A stretch of DNA of 64,000 bases from Amborella trichopoda (GCF_000471905.2 NW_006499912.1:809105-873104); one strand, 5' to 3'; shown: positions 12,501 to 23,484, counted from the stretch's first letter. Made by a program: numbers and translations. The notes: generated from the letters alone by a model not told the origin.

Positions 12501-15500
12501 GGGTGAATGTTAGAGAGAGAAATTTGGGGGGAATATATCACGTAAAGAGAGGAGGGGTTTAAAATGAGCATGTCTTTTTTATATTTGTTAGGGCTAAAAA
12601 ATTAGTTGAAAGTGGGTAAAGTTAGTCTGGGGGTTAGGAGGAATACTTTGAATCTTTGAGTCTATTGAGATATGAAAACCAAAAATAGGGGTTACGTGGA
12701 TATTTTCCCTAAAATATACAAGGTGGCTGCATCCTAATATAAATATATAAGCATATACAGATCCAATACTTGATGCAGTTAGGTATTGTTTGGATATCCC
12801 AAATAGTTGGCATGGAATTGGTTGTTAATGAACGAAAAATGGTTTTTCTCTGGTAGTGATATATTTAGAGTTTAGGGTAGGATCATGTTAAGGTGCTGGT
12901 TACGGTTTGTAGAAGTGCTAGTTTTTGGTTTAGCTAGAAGGCAGGATGCTAGGGAACAGGTTTCTAAAAGGATTTGGAGAAAGTTGATCAGAAATGGGAT
13001 TATTTGGTGATCTGACAGGTGTTATGGATGGGTTAATGGAGGGATGGTAGTGTGGGATTATGGGCTGTAGGGAGAGAGAAGGGCCTGAGGGATTGGGGCA
13101 CAGGTTGATGGAGATTGAGAAATTGATGGGGGTATGCAAGAAAGGTGTATAAGTAAGGAAGCTATCCAGTCAAATATTAAGGTTTTGTGGCATCTCACCA
13201 TAAAGAAAGATAGTGGAATCTCTTCTCTAAAGATGAACTCTCCTTGCAAGATGGCCTCTTGATGCAGGAAAATAGAGAAAAGAGGCAAAAAACAGTTCAA
13301 TAACCATTAAAACAGGCCATATTTAAGTCAATCTGGCATTCCTTGCACAAAAAAGTGACCCCAAAACCCTGCAGAGGGCTTGTTGTTACTATTCACAGCC
13401 TGTTTTACTGTTCACATCCAAAAAGTGTTAGAAACCCCAGCACTCGGGCCCTTTAATTATATTATAATAACAAACGACCAAAACTATCCCGACTTAAGTT
13501 AAAACATTATAAAAATACCCCATAAGTCCCTTCTTATAAAATAAAATTCAAAATGCTAGTTTTACCCCTAATAAAACAAGTAACTTCATAAAAATTCTTA
13601 ACATCTCCTAAAATCTTAAAAAATATAAAAAATCCTAGAATCCCTGAAAAAACTTAAAAACCCCTAAAAAATATCCTTAGAAAATTCCAAAAATACATCT
13701 TTAAATTTTGATAAGAGAAGTTTAAAAATAAGACGCATCTTGTCTTGCATCATTCTCCTTTGGTTGGAGAAAACTTGTCCTCGAGTTTTAAAATAAGCTA
13801 AGGTGAATTTTGCATTAGTCCTGCAACCTCCTTCAACCTGAATACTGAAAACATGATCTTGGGACTTGTGGGTTATCAGACTAATCAAAACACAATAGTT
13901 GTGTACTGAAACTGAGCCTTTGCAATCAGTTGATATATCTATAAACACTTTTGAGAAACTTTCAAGGAAAGGGTCATTATATGTCGATGAAATAATCCTG
14001 ATATATACACCCGGTTCAATCGCATTAACTAGCTAAAATTGCATAATGTAGCTGTTAAACCCTATTGAAATTACTTTAGTTCAGCCCTAGAACTAACCAA
14101 AGGAGCATCTTCGTGATGATCATCTCCAAGCCTTTGTTCAGTAACCAAATCAACAATTTCGTCTTCCAAAACTTCATTATCTTCATCTTGACCATTGTCA
14201 CCTTCCTTTTTTTCACTTGGTTCTTGATTAAAAATTGGATCACTACCTTCTTCAACTGAACACTCATCGATGACCCAATCAACACCTTGCTGATTTTGGA
14301 ATCAAATTGATTAGAAATTCTCCGGGTTTAACCAATCTGCCTCGTGACGTCGTCTATTATTCAGGTTGTAATCATTCTAGACTGAATCACCAATGCCTCC
14401 CCATTATCACTACAGGTCCTTCCAGGTCCTGTTTATCAACCGGTTCATCGTAGATGGGATCACCTTCAAAAGAATGCTTATTGTCCTCATCATAAAACTC
14501 TTCAAAAAGGTTAATGAACTTTCGGTTTGGACACTGGGATGAGACAATGCCCGATCCTGAACACTTGTAACACTTGATGTTGCTACCGGCACCCCTTTCG
14601 GGTTGCCAAACTCCTGAAACAACCCCTTTTGGTCTAGGGCACCTTGCTGGGTAGGTCATTCCAGCAATGTGAGATATCGAACCAGCACCTGTCATGCTAC
14701 CTTCTATCAAAATCGCCCACGGGCTATTGGGCAATTTCCCCATCAGTCGCACCCGCACCCCACCTATTTGAGGGTCGTTTCTGCTGAGTTTCATCCCTCT
14801 TTGCAAGGTTATTGACCTCGTTCGGGGTTCAACATTGCTGCAAAGCTACCATATCTTGAATTGATTGGCGCAGTTTATTTACATACCTGATAATGGCCTG
14901 CTCCTCCCACTCGATCACATCACTACGGGCAGTCATAAGGTAAAACTCATCTATGTATTCATTGTCCTATCTCCTTGACGCAACACATGCATCTTTTGAT
15001 ATAAAGACTGTAAATAATTTTCAGGTAAGCAGTTTTCCTTTAATTTCATTTTCATCTCCTCTCAAGTGTTAATTTTGGGCTTTCCCATTCTCTCTCCTTT
15101 TGCTCTCAGCTGTTCTCACCATACCGAAGCACTTTTCTTCAATTTAATGAAAATAATTTTAACCTTTTTGTTCTCTGGCGCATCTTAGAATCTCTAGAAG
15201 AACTTAAAACCCCTAAAAAATAACCATAGAAAGTTCCAAAAATGTATCTTTAGAATTTATTAAGAAAAATTCAAAAGTATGACACATCTTGTCTTGCATC
15301 ACCTCTCACCACCAATCCAAAGAAGCAAGTTTTATTCCAAATAACTTAGTCTAGCCATAGGTCAGCCTTGTACATGTATGTGTAGAGCTTTGGGGTGCCT
15401 ATCCAATGGCATGGTATGTGCTAACAACCCTAGACATGCCTTAGAATCCAACTTTCATATATTGGGAAACTAGTTAATCGTTACAGTTAAGAAACCAAGC

Positions 15501-18500
15501 AAAATGGAAATAATTATGCTAGTAAAATCTATGTCGTCACTCTAGAAAATAAAAGAAACCTTATTCCAACTTAATCGGAAATCGAAGAAACAAAATGGAA
15601 AGAATTCCTAACATGTCACTGTACTTTTGATCATGATTTGCGGTCCGAAGCATTGACATTTGGGAAAAGTATAAGAGTAATAGTCATGGATCTCTGAGAG
15701 ATCTTTAGATTAGCTTTGGACCACCCAAAACTGATATCTAGGGAGAAAGTTTGTGTGCGTGGAAGCTGGCTGCATCATAGCTCACCATCAAGAGGCCATA
15801 TTCTGTTGCTTCTGTTTTCTCGTATTGTCTAGCTTGTTTGAACTATTGCTCTTCACTTTTGATGTACGAGAACTCGAAGAAACATAGAAAAATCAGCAAG
15901 AAACACCTTGACACAACCAAATTTGGAGAAACCCTAAAGCTTTCTCTTACCTAGGGCTCAAGCCTTAGGCTTTTTTTATAAGACAAAGTATTTCTTTTCT
16001 TAAAGAGGAATACATGAATGACTCTCCAGCCCATCCATACCTTTATTTATATTGAAAAATTATTGTTTTGGACAATATTTGTTCATACAATTAACTTTTG
16101 ACCAAAAGGTCCTAAGTTAAGTATAACTTGAAACTAAACTCCCTAATTTTAATTGAAATATATAAAAACTCCTTAACTGGTTTAGCAGTGAAATAAATTT
16201 TTTTATTTCTAAAAACCCTAAAATTCCTAAAAACTAGAAATCCGAAAACTAAAGTCAAAATATACATCTTTTAAAATTGAATAGAAATTAAAAATAAACA
16301 TAATTTTTCTCTCCATCATTCTCCCGTTCTTTGAAAAAACTCGTCCTCGAGTATGGAATTGTGCCAAGATGAGTTCAACATCAAAAACACCTTCAACCTT
16401 CTTTTTCTTTGTTGACTCAAATGTTATTTGTGGTAAAGTTAATTCCTTAAGAAACGTATCTTGATATGTATATTGAGGAATTAGGACCACAATTTGCAGA
16501 TTCTGAATCGACCATACTTTCACTGTACTACTCCGATTCCATTACCCTAAATTTTTTGAATGCTCTATACCCTCAATATTAATGAGATATTCAAAGACCA
16601 TGATTTGGATCAGTCCTCCTATTGCCTTCTCTCTATATTCTTCACCATCTTCCAAAATATCTTCACCATCATCTTGATCCTTATCATAGATAGGATTTCT
16701 TACGAAATCTTGTTGTTCATCTGAGTATATATCAAAGACTGGTGGTGTGTCCTAGTCTACAACTTGGTGGTTTTCCATACAATCTGTGTCAAAATAAAAA
16801 ATCTCATCCTTCAAATCGAAAACCCTAGAATGATGCTCCCACATCTAGGTCTTCTGTCACTATCCTCATCAGTCGACTCTACATGGGGAGCGCAAAAATG
16901 AGAAGGCTTGTACTCGAGATCCTATTGGGCTAAAACATCACCGTCTTATCAATTATTAAGGCTTGCGAATTGCTGCGCCAGCTGCTGTACTTGCCTTTCA
17001 AGTTCCCCAATTCTGTTATCTGTGCGATCATGGAGTGGATTTATGAAAACCCCTTTCTAAGACCCTTTCTCCTTGCCATATGTTTGCCAAAATCACAAAC
17101 CCTAGGCAAATAATCAACAAAAATTGCTGAAATTAGCAAGATCTAGGTTGTTTTGACAAAACTTTGGCCAAAATCAGCAAACCCTAGAGCCCATTTTAAC
17201 TTCCCATCTCTGTTGTTGACCTAGGGTACCAAAAAAAATTGGTGCTATAGTAAATCCGTATGTGCTACAGTAACTTTTGTGTTTCTACAGTAATTTCTGC
17301 ACTTGCTACAGTAATTTCCTGTATATTGTCGGCTCTGATACCACTTGATGTAGGAGAACTCGAAGAAACACAGAAAAATTAGCAAGAAGCACCTTGACAC
17401 AAGCAATTTTGGGGAAATCCTAAGGCTTTGTTTCTTGCTTATTTTACTATTCCCTCAAACTTCCGGGCATCAAATTGGTATCAGAGCCCGTGATTTACAC
17501 GGAAGTTACTGTAGCAAGTACGAAAGTTACTATAGCACGTATGAAGTTATTGTAGCACCATTTTTTTTTTTGTGCCCTAAGTCAACAACAAAGAGGGGAA
17601 GTTGTAGTGGGGTTAAGGGTTTGCCGATTTTGGCCAAAGTTTTACCAAAATAACCTAAATCTTGCTGATTTTCAGCAATTTTTGTTGATTATTTGCCTAG
17701 GGTTTGTGATTTTGGCGAACCCATGGTGGTGAGAAGGGGTCGTAGAAGGGAGGTTTCCTTGATCCACTACATGATCTCATAGATGATAGAATTGACGAAC
17801 TTAAAAGGCAAGTACAACAGTTGGCGCAACAGTTTGCGGCCTCAATAATGGGCAAGACGGTGATTTTTTAGCCCAAGAGGATTTCGACTACAAGCCTTTT
17901 CACTCTTACAATCCGTGTGGGGAGTAGAGTGATGAGGATAGTGACAAAAGACCTAGGTGTGGAAAACATCGCTCTAGGGTGTCCGATTTGAAGGATGGAA
18001 ATTTTTATTACGACACAGATTGCATGGAAAGTCAATAAATTGTAGATTGGGATTCACCGCATTCACCACCAATATTTGATATATACTTAGATGAACAACA
18101 AGATCTTTTAGGAGATCCGATCTATGATAAGGATCACGATGATGGTGAAGATATTTTGGAAGAGGTTGAAATTGTTGGTTTAATCGCTGATCTCAAAGAT
18201 GCACTCGTGGTGTGTTCTAAAGCTGAGCCTGGGGAAATTCAGTAGGGTTACATGGCTGAAGTGATGCAAATTTAACAAGTTAAAGTGATTAAGAATATTC
18301 TATCGATATATAATAACTCTTTCCTCGAGGGTTTCTCAGTTCCATTGCATAATCATTTTGTGTTGATCAGTGTAGTAATCCACAAGTCCCAGGATCATGT
18401 TTGCAATATTCGAGTTGAAGAATGTTGCCGAATAAATGTCAATTTCATCTTAGTACACTTCAAAACTCGAGGACGAGTTTTCTCCAACCAAGGGAGAATG

Positions 18501-21500
18501 AGGGACAAATTGTTCTTCTCCTTTATTTTTATTCAACTTTAAAGGGTATATATTATGCTTTTAGGGCTTATTTATAGGGTTCTAGTTTTTTAGAGATTCT
18601 AGGGTTTTTTTTTTTTGTTTATTTCGTGGGATCTATTCACAAGTACTATTCATTAGTACTATTCACGGCTACTATTTACAGGGGTAAATTTGTCATTATA
18701 AAATTTAAGTTTAAGTTAGTATATTAGTCATTTTAATCATTGTATGGACATGTAATGTCCTTGAACATTGAATTATAATATATAAGGTGTGTGAGGCCTT
18801 GAGAGGGTCAATTTCACATGATTTTTAGAAATTGAACAAGAGAAATGCATAGGCTTTTGGAATCCTAGCTTGGGTTGTTTCTTCAATTTGTGCTTGTGTT
18901 TGGCTTATTCCTTGCTATTTTATTCTTTCCTTCAATTTTCCTTACATCACTTTTGTTCAGAAATTCTTATTGCCATTGGAGCGGCTCAAAATTTATTTAT
19001 TTTTTTGTGTTTGATTACCTAGTAAATGCTGGTGGTCTTAGCTAATTTTTCCATGAGTTGATGGATGTTACCAGCAATTCTACACTCCTGTGAGAGCATT
19101 TGCTCAATTTATTCCTGTTGGTAAAACCCAATCTAGAGTATCTTCCCCCAAAATTTGGGGATGTAAACCTAAACAACCTAGTAATCAACCTCGACCAAAA
19201 AAAAGAAGTTTACGTGCGTGGGAGAAATAAATTCTAAGATTGAATAGAGACCGTCCAATTTTTGGATGGTCATATCTAAGAACTCAAATTTTTTTTTTCT
19301 TGAAAATAATCATCTGGCAATTCCTAGATGGATCCAAAATTTTGAATCGAAAAAATCTTGCGAAGTAACTCTTTGGCTTGAGGGAGTAAGTATACAATAT
19401 GCTCCCGTGGAGCATAGTATATGTGCTTATGTCTAAGATTTAGATGAATTTTGGCTTCCCTGGCCTCCATAAAATTTTGTAGAATTTTATTGCTGTTCCA
19501 CTTAGAATTATGCTTTTGTATTGTTTTTAACAGGGAACGAGATATTGACAAAGATGGGAAGCTTAACTTTCAAGAATTTTTTCATGGGCTATTTGATTTG
19601 ATAAGGAGTTATGATGAAATTGATTCCAATTACACACATGAGTCTGACCCTTTAAAAGAGACACCTGCAAAGAAGTTATTTGATGAACTTGACAAAGATA
19701 AGGATGGGTAATTTGCATATCAGTATTCCTTTCTTTTTGGAAGAATTTGTTTTTTGCGGCTAAGATTATCTGTTGATTGAGCATGCAATGTATTGGTCAG
19801 GTTTTTGTCCTATGAGGAATTGCTTCCTGTAATAGCTAAACTCCATCCTGGCGAGCAATACTATGCAAAACAGCAGGCAGACTACATCAAGATGCAGGTA
19901 CTGTGGACTCGATGATAATCTTTATTTTGATTGGACTCTCTTCTTAAAGGATGTGCACATGTACGTATTACGAGCATTATATATGATTTGATGAGCTATA
20001 CTGAAGGAAACATATTTATTAATAATTGGTTTTGAATTTTTCGTTACTTACCCATATTGTTCCTACTTATTATTAAAAAGGGCATGTGATAGAAATGTTG
20101 TTTCCTAACTTGTTCATAATTTTTTCACTGTTATAAGTTTTTCATCGAATTTCTCTCTCTATAGTTCGCCAAGAAAGAGATGTGAAGAATAGAAAGTATT
20201 TTGTTCTACACAATCTAGCCATATTTGATATGCACATTGTTTTACCTTGTGCCAAAAGTGCCTTTGAGGCACCAATGTTTCTTCAGATGCGGAGTCATTG
20301 GAGTATGTCCTTCCCCTGGTTGAATTCAATTGTGCTGATGAATGCATAATTTTATTGTGGAGCCTCCTTGTCTCTTCATATTAATAGAGCGACTGACATC
20401 TTCCATCCATTTGGTAAGAGATTTGTGTGAGATGCCTTCTTGGCAACAGTCACGATACTATAGTGTGAATACTTCCTGGTGTAAAAAACTGCACTAAAAA
20501 TATGGACATTGGAATTAGAACCAGAGGATTAGATGTACATCTCAGTTGAATTGCCTGTAGGCAAACTTGTGGATAATACTCCAAAACGTTTCTTAAAATT
20601 GAAGGTACATAGATCTTATGTTGTCTTTGTTGACACTTGAAATCTATGGTGGTACTCCTGATCATCATCATCAATCCGAGCCTTATCCCAACTATTTGCG
20701 GTTGGCTGATTCATGATAGAGATGTAGTAAACGTTTTATACTGGCTGCCAACCTAATACAACCCTCTATTCTCATTCGGGCTTGGGACTGGCCATGGCAG
20801 ATTTTGGTGGTTCTCTTGATAAGTTGATGAATTCTTTATTAGACAAATCACTAGTCTGAAGAGATCAATGACGGACCTAATTTTAAATGCATAGGAGCCC
20901 AAAACTAGAGCCTCTTCATATTTGCTTAACTATCAATCACCAAGTTTACTTCTCTATAGAATGTGTTTTATATCCACGACCCACAAACTACCATTAATCC
21001 CTAATTGATTGATCCTTCCTTCTCATGCCACACCAATGGTATCCAGTGATTCATACCACACCAATGGTATGCAAGAGAAGATCCTAGGTTATATTCCACT
21101 AGTTTGCATATCAAGGGGTAATAATGCAATTGATTCATAGCTTTAATGAGCATTTCAGCCATCTGGAGCTATAGGGAATAAAATGTTGCATGATTTGTTT
21201 GCCATATCTCTGTCCTGAATGGCTATATTCACTAAAGACTGGATACTTTAGATTTGATGGAATTGAATGGCTCGGATATTATCAGCATGTGTTGGGAAAA
21301 GCTGGAAAATTCCGATTCTCTGAGCAAACACATAGATGGATCACTTTAGTGCATGCAGATATTATGGCATGACATTTAGCATCAATTGTAGATTTAAAAA
21401 ATGTTGGACTAGTTTTTGCACTTCCAAGAAATTGAGGACTGATCTAGGAGCACATAGTCGCTAGTAGTAAATTGTTGGTTGAGACATTCAACTCAATCAG

Positions 21501-23474
21501 CATTTGCATATGCAGTATGTTGTAATGAATAAGATCAAAGAGTAGTGTAAGGGTATCAAATAATCTGATTCGCAATTGTCAGTGGAGGCAGCTTTCTGTA
21601 GGAGCTAATTTACTGGTCATGTGTGGATCATGAGCTATGTCCGGTCTGGTCATAGTGAGATAGGCATGGTTCCCATGAAGCTGCTCATATAAAGTAGGGT
21701 CCACAATGAATCTCCATCACCCTTGGAGTATTTGATGTTCAATTTTAGTGGGGAATCCATTCCTTTGATTGTCAAGATGTTGAAGGTCGACACGATCGTG
21801 CTGACAGTTAAATTAACTAAACAAATACAAATGTGTAGTTTTTCATACTTCAATTCCTACGACTGGGTCGTCTGACCTAGATCTGACATATTTAGATGTG
21901 CCTGTAATATATTTTCCAACTCACAAGTTCTCTTTTCATGATTTCTCTGAGGGCATTCTCCACATAAACGAGTGATTGCAGACTGATTTGATTCGAATTA
22001 AAGGAGAGTTACGAGTGCTACTTTGGGGATATTCTGATTGAATGGGAACTTGGCTGAAGTTTCAAATCTTGCTCGTGGAACTTGCCTGACCTCTTTGGAT
22101 CGATAAATCCTTCCAATGTTTGCAAATCAAATGGGGATTAGAGGAATAGGAAACATACACTTCTCCTTTTGATCACCATGGGATAAGGCTTTCCTCAGTT
22201 TCATTTGAAAATGTTAGATGCTAGAGCCAGGATTGACATAAGAGACTCATTTTTGCCTATAGTATGAATGCTTTTTCCATTTTATATATACTTGGGCAAC
22301 CAAGAATTGCTTATACTTGTCAATAAATCCATCAAGCTCCATTGTATAACTCTCGCAGGGAGGAAGTAGAACTAACTAATTCTATATATGCTTAGATTGA
22401 AACTAATGCAAGAAATACACGTGTCAGACATGGTTTGGCTTGTCAGAATATCTGATGCCAACATATACGTTGACAATCATGTCTACACTTTGGACAAGGA
22501 TGTACACTTGACACTTTAGGCACACCTGTTGACACTATGCAAAGTTGGCTCTAGGGTTTTGTCTTTAAGCAGGTTAGCAAGGATTCATATCTTGGATGTT
22601 ATCTTGAACCTCTGAACTACCCAACTTTTTAAACCAAGAGCCCCGAAACACATTTGGCCTTGAGAGTTATGGGCTAGTGTACTTGTACAGTCAAACAGTT
22701 AATTCGAGTTCTCTTTGACAAATAGATTTGAAAATTCCAGCTGTAAAACTGACTCTTCTTCGCCATACCAATAGAATCACCATCATCATCAACTATTATG
22801 TGGTAAAATTTCATCTGAATAGAATTTAAGGTCATATTATATTACCAATTTGACGTATAGAACAATGGTGTGAGGATAAAAGTGGAAGGGGTTGGGGTTG
22901 GGGTGGGGAGTTGGTGGTTTGGTGGAGCTGAGTGAGTTGATGTTGATTTCTCAATCTAGACGCATATGTGATAAAGCTATTTGAGGGATTCAAGTGGTAG
23001 CTAAATCTAGTCATTTTTGCCATTCTTCCATTGCCTTGAGAACATCAAAGTCTAGCAATCCCAGATAAATGCAAGCTGTTGGCAGTAATGGTGTACTAAG
23101 GTTTAGCACTACATGTTCAATGTGCATTTGTGGTTGGGTGGGACTCATAACTTGTTAGTATACTGCAAATTGTTCCACAATAAAATTTATTTTTGCACCT
23201 TTAGCCTAATGTTGTAATTACTGTTGAATGTCTTTCCGGACGGAGTATATATTAACAATATGTGGCAGTTTGGAATTGGACTGGTATTTGTATTTTGATC
23301 CAACTATTGCACTATATTTGATTGGATTATTGAGAATATTTCCAATATTTGCAGGCGGATTCAAATAAAGATGGACGATTAAGCTTGCAAGAGATGATAG
23401 AAAACCCATATGTATTTTATAGTGCTATTTTCAGTGATGAAGATGATTATGAGTATCATGATGAGTTCCGCTAA
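4014..23474 (+). CDS. EF-hand calcium-binding protein (CREC/reticulocalbin-like), 3' part, five exons
   Basis: Exons are 4014-4116, 4192-4257, 19534-19707, 19801-19897 and 23355-23474 (TAA at 23472). All introns are GT-AG and phases match at every junction. Together they give 186 residues, starting inside a Gly/Asp codon whose first base is in an upstream exon. Four canonical 12-residue EF loops are visible: DEDGDGLLNRTE (exon 1 here), DIDKDGKLNFQE, DKDKDGFLSYEE and DSNKDGRLSLQE. Family-typical stretches include FLHPADSNNPKLLRWLCKEE, LHPGEQYYAKQQADYI and NPYVFYSAIF, with an acidic tail ending HDEFR. Plant relatives are about 390 residues, with an N-terminal membrane anchor or signal and one or two more EF-hands, so roughly the first half is missing from the window. 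The likely role is Ca2+ binding in the secretory pathway. That is known for the family and not shown here. The function in this plant is unknown. Confidence 0.93.
4300..5959. other. Intronic DNA, nothing recognised
   Basis: AT-rich intronic sequence. The only structure I see is an imperfect 32-bp tandem duplication near 5502-5567, in which GATGTCAAGTGCTTCTC occurs twice. Confidence 0.5.
5960..7300 (+). repeat. Diverged solo LTR of the Copia family found at 53.9-62.3 kb
   Basis: It starts TGTTGGTGTTTGTGG and shares blocks in order with the long LTRs at 53901 and 60335. These include TAAAGGCC...GAG.GCTTGTAAAA, AGTGGGAGTGTG, GGTCATCCCTTG(T/A)TGAAGTTGGA, GGCCAAAGCCTC and ATGAGCCCCTGCAT followed by GGGTCATGG. 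A CT-rich tail follows at about 7200-7300. It is much more diverged than the pair at 54-62 kb, and no internal region adjoins it. Confidence 0.65.
7311..8370 (-). pseudogene. LINE (non-LTR retrotransposon) reverse-transcriptase relic
   Basis: The minus-strand reading, with stops and frameshifts, gives reverse transcriptase and C-terminal blocks. These are MVLTDLEKVMIWWMLEKKGV, RHYIDLVRDIYKG, then the catalytic block MLFEDDIVLIDKTRNGINTK, SRTKTKYMACK, and finally MRLLRWLSGKTRRNRIRNEY followed by LGVAPI. The element ends at its 3' side in a (TGATGA)n tail, seen as TCATCATCATTATCATCATC at 7311. It is 5'-truncated. Its sister copy is at 32323-33515. Confidence 0.88.
8770..9712 (+). mobile_element. 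Gypsy-type LTR retrotransposon 3' end plus LTR
   Basis: The polyprotein tail segment (about 8790-8970) matches the tails at 13.66-13.95, 16.3-16.5 and 18.3-18.5 kb. Shared marks are TTCCTCGAGGGTTTCTCA and the AAAACTCGAGGA(T/C)GAGTTTTCTCCAAC block before a purine-rich tract. An LTR begins at 8974 (TGATGCAG). It holds a TATA-like TTTAAAAGG, a poly(A)-like AATAAAAA near 9472 and a 41-nt GA run at 9494-9534. It seems to end near CACATC at 9712. The end is uncertain. Confidence 0.6.
9494..9534. repeat. (GA)n microsatellite
   Basis: Uninterrupted GA dinucleotides, about 20 units, inside the Gypsy LTR. Confidence 0.98.
10390..11500 (+). repeat. Unclassified dispersed repeat, copy B
   Basis: Inverted partner of 1590-2460. 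Relative to copy A it has an extra block of about 400 bases (about 10790-11220) containing a TC microsatellite. Further shared marks are GATAAAG(A/T)ATATGGGATC and TTTTTTCTGAATTC(T/A)AAAACCAAA. No domain was recognised. Confidence 0.6.
11501..12224. other. Intronic DNA, nothing recognised
   Basis: Stop-rich in all frames, with no repeat partner noticed in the window. Confidence 0.5.
12225..12708. mobile_element. Fold-back MITE, near-complete palindrome of about 480 bp
   Basis: The two halves are inverted copies almost to the centre. The left arm begins GGGAAAATATC and the right arm ends GATATTTTCCC. Both arms carry TATCTCAATAGA(C/T)CAA-type, AACAAATATAAAAAAGA and ATTCACC/CTCTCTCTCCCCCATTAGAGA blocks. 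Nine-base flanks (TGAATTATG, TAAAATATA) match at 6 of 9, compatible with an old MULE-type duplication but weak. Confidence 0.75.
12709..13254. other. Intronic DNA, nothing recognised
   Basis: No domain or repeat partner seen. The purine-rich stretch near 13040-13140 is not coding. Confidence 0.5.
13260..15301 (-). mobile_element. Gypsy-derived LTR element with 5-bp target-site duplication
   Basis: The termini are TGATGCA at 13260 and TGCATCA at 15301, flanked by perfect CCTCT duplications (13255-13259 and 15302-15306). Reading the minus strand, a 5' LTR remnant (about 15184-15301) is followed by a gag relic, an acidic segment, the polyprotein tail (13664-13948), a purine tract and a 493-bp 3' LTR (13260-13752). 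The primer-binding site, protease, reverse transcriptase and integrase are absent. This is therefore a deletion derivative that cannot move by itself. Confidence 0.85.
14387..15183 (-). pseudogene. Gypsy gag relic with degenerate zinc knuckle
   Basis: The minus-strand reading shows a retrotransposon gag core (EYIDEFYLMTARSDV, EWEEQAIIRYVNKLRQSIQD, NEVNNLAKRDETQQKR) with stops. It then reaches the knuckle CYKCSGSGIVSSQC followed by PNRKFINL. In the canonical CX2CX4HX4C knuckle the histidine is present; here it is isoleucine, so zinc binding would be lost. Confidence 0.87.
15860..17430 (-). mobile_element. Gypsy-derived short element, left (minus) arm of inverted pair
   Basis: A 3' LTR (about 15860-16320) is followed, reading leftward on the minus strand, by an internal region of about 1 kb and a primer-binding site. 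That site is visible as GGCTCTGATACCA at 17331-17343, the complement of the initiator-Met tRNA site TGGTATCAGAGCC. Next to it is a 5' LTR fragment (17347-17427) nearly identical to the outer end of the 3' LTR. The polyprotein tail is at 16227-16523. Enzymatic domains are missing. Confidence 0.82.
17431..18949 (+). mobile_element. Gypsy-derived short element, right (plus) arm of inverted pair
   Basis: A 5' LTR remnant of only about 40 bp (17431-17472) precedes the primer-binding site TGGTATCAGAGCC at 17476-17488. A gag-start-like MVVRRGRRRE (about 17725) follows, then an acidic stretch with LLGDPIYDKDHDDGEDILEE (about 18105-18165). The tail reads KTRGRVFSNQGRM (about 18460-18500), and a 3' LTR ends CATCA at 18949. 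The internal region is homologous to the left arm in reverse complement. It is non-autonomous. Confidence 0.82.
19120..19330 (+). repeat. Short dispersed repeat fragment
   Basis: The stretch around TTGAATAGAGACCGTCCAAT resembles parts of the repeats at 48450-48700 and 51460-51690, which share a TTGAATAG...CGT(C/T)TAATTTTT core. Boundaries are unknown. Confidence 0.35.
19898..23354 (+). other. Last coding intron of the EF-hand gene, 3.5 kb
   Basis: It begins CAG|GTACTG and ends TATTTGCAG. It holds a short LINE 3' end near 20.66 kb. Short open frames occur, but none shows a recognisable domain. I see nothing else identifiable. Confidence 0.85.
20656..20720 (-). mobile_element. LINE 3'-end fragment
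   Basis: ATCATCATCATCAATCCGAG followed by CCTTATCCCAACTATTTG.GG matches the 3' tail region of the LINE family at 7311 and 32323. It is a severely 5'-truncated copy in the last EF-hand intron. Confidence 0.6.
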
Positions 23475-23484
23475 ATTGTTCAAG

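Larger units (their letters stand above)
4258..19533 (+). other. 15.3-kb transposon-filled intron of the EF-hand gene
   Basis: The intron separates the codons for EEVR and ERDIDKDG. The donor is AG|GTGGAA and the acceptor TTTTTAACAG. It contains an LTR relic, a LINE relic, a Gypsy 3' end, an unclassified repeat, a fold-back MITE, a Gypsy element with a target-site duplication and the inverted Gypsy pair, each listed separately. The coding phase is preserved exactly across it, so the gene is probably still spliced. Confidence 0.85.

Noticed and set aside
23441-23474. C-terminal HDEFR as an ER-retrieval signal
   Set aside because: It resembles HDEL but has an extra Arg and Phe for Leu, so retrieval cannot be claimed from sequence alone.
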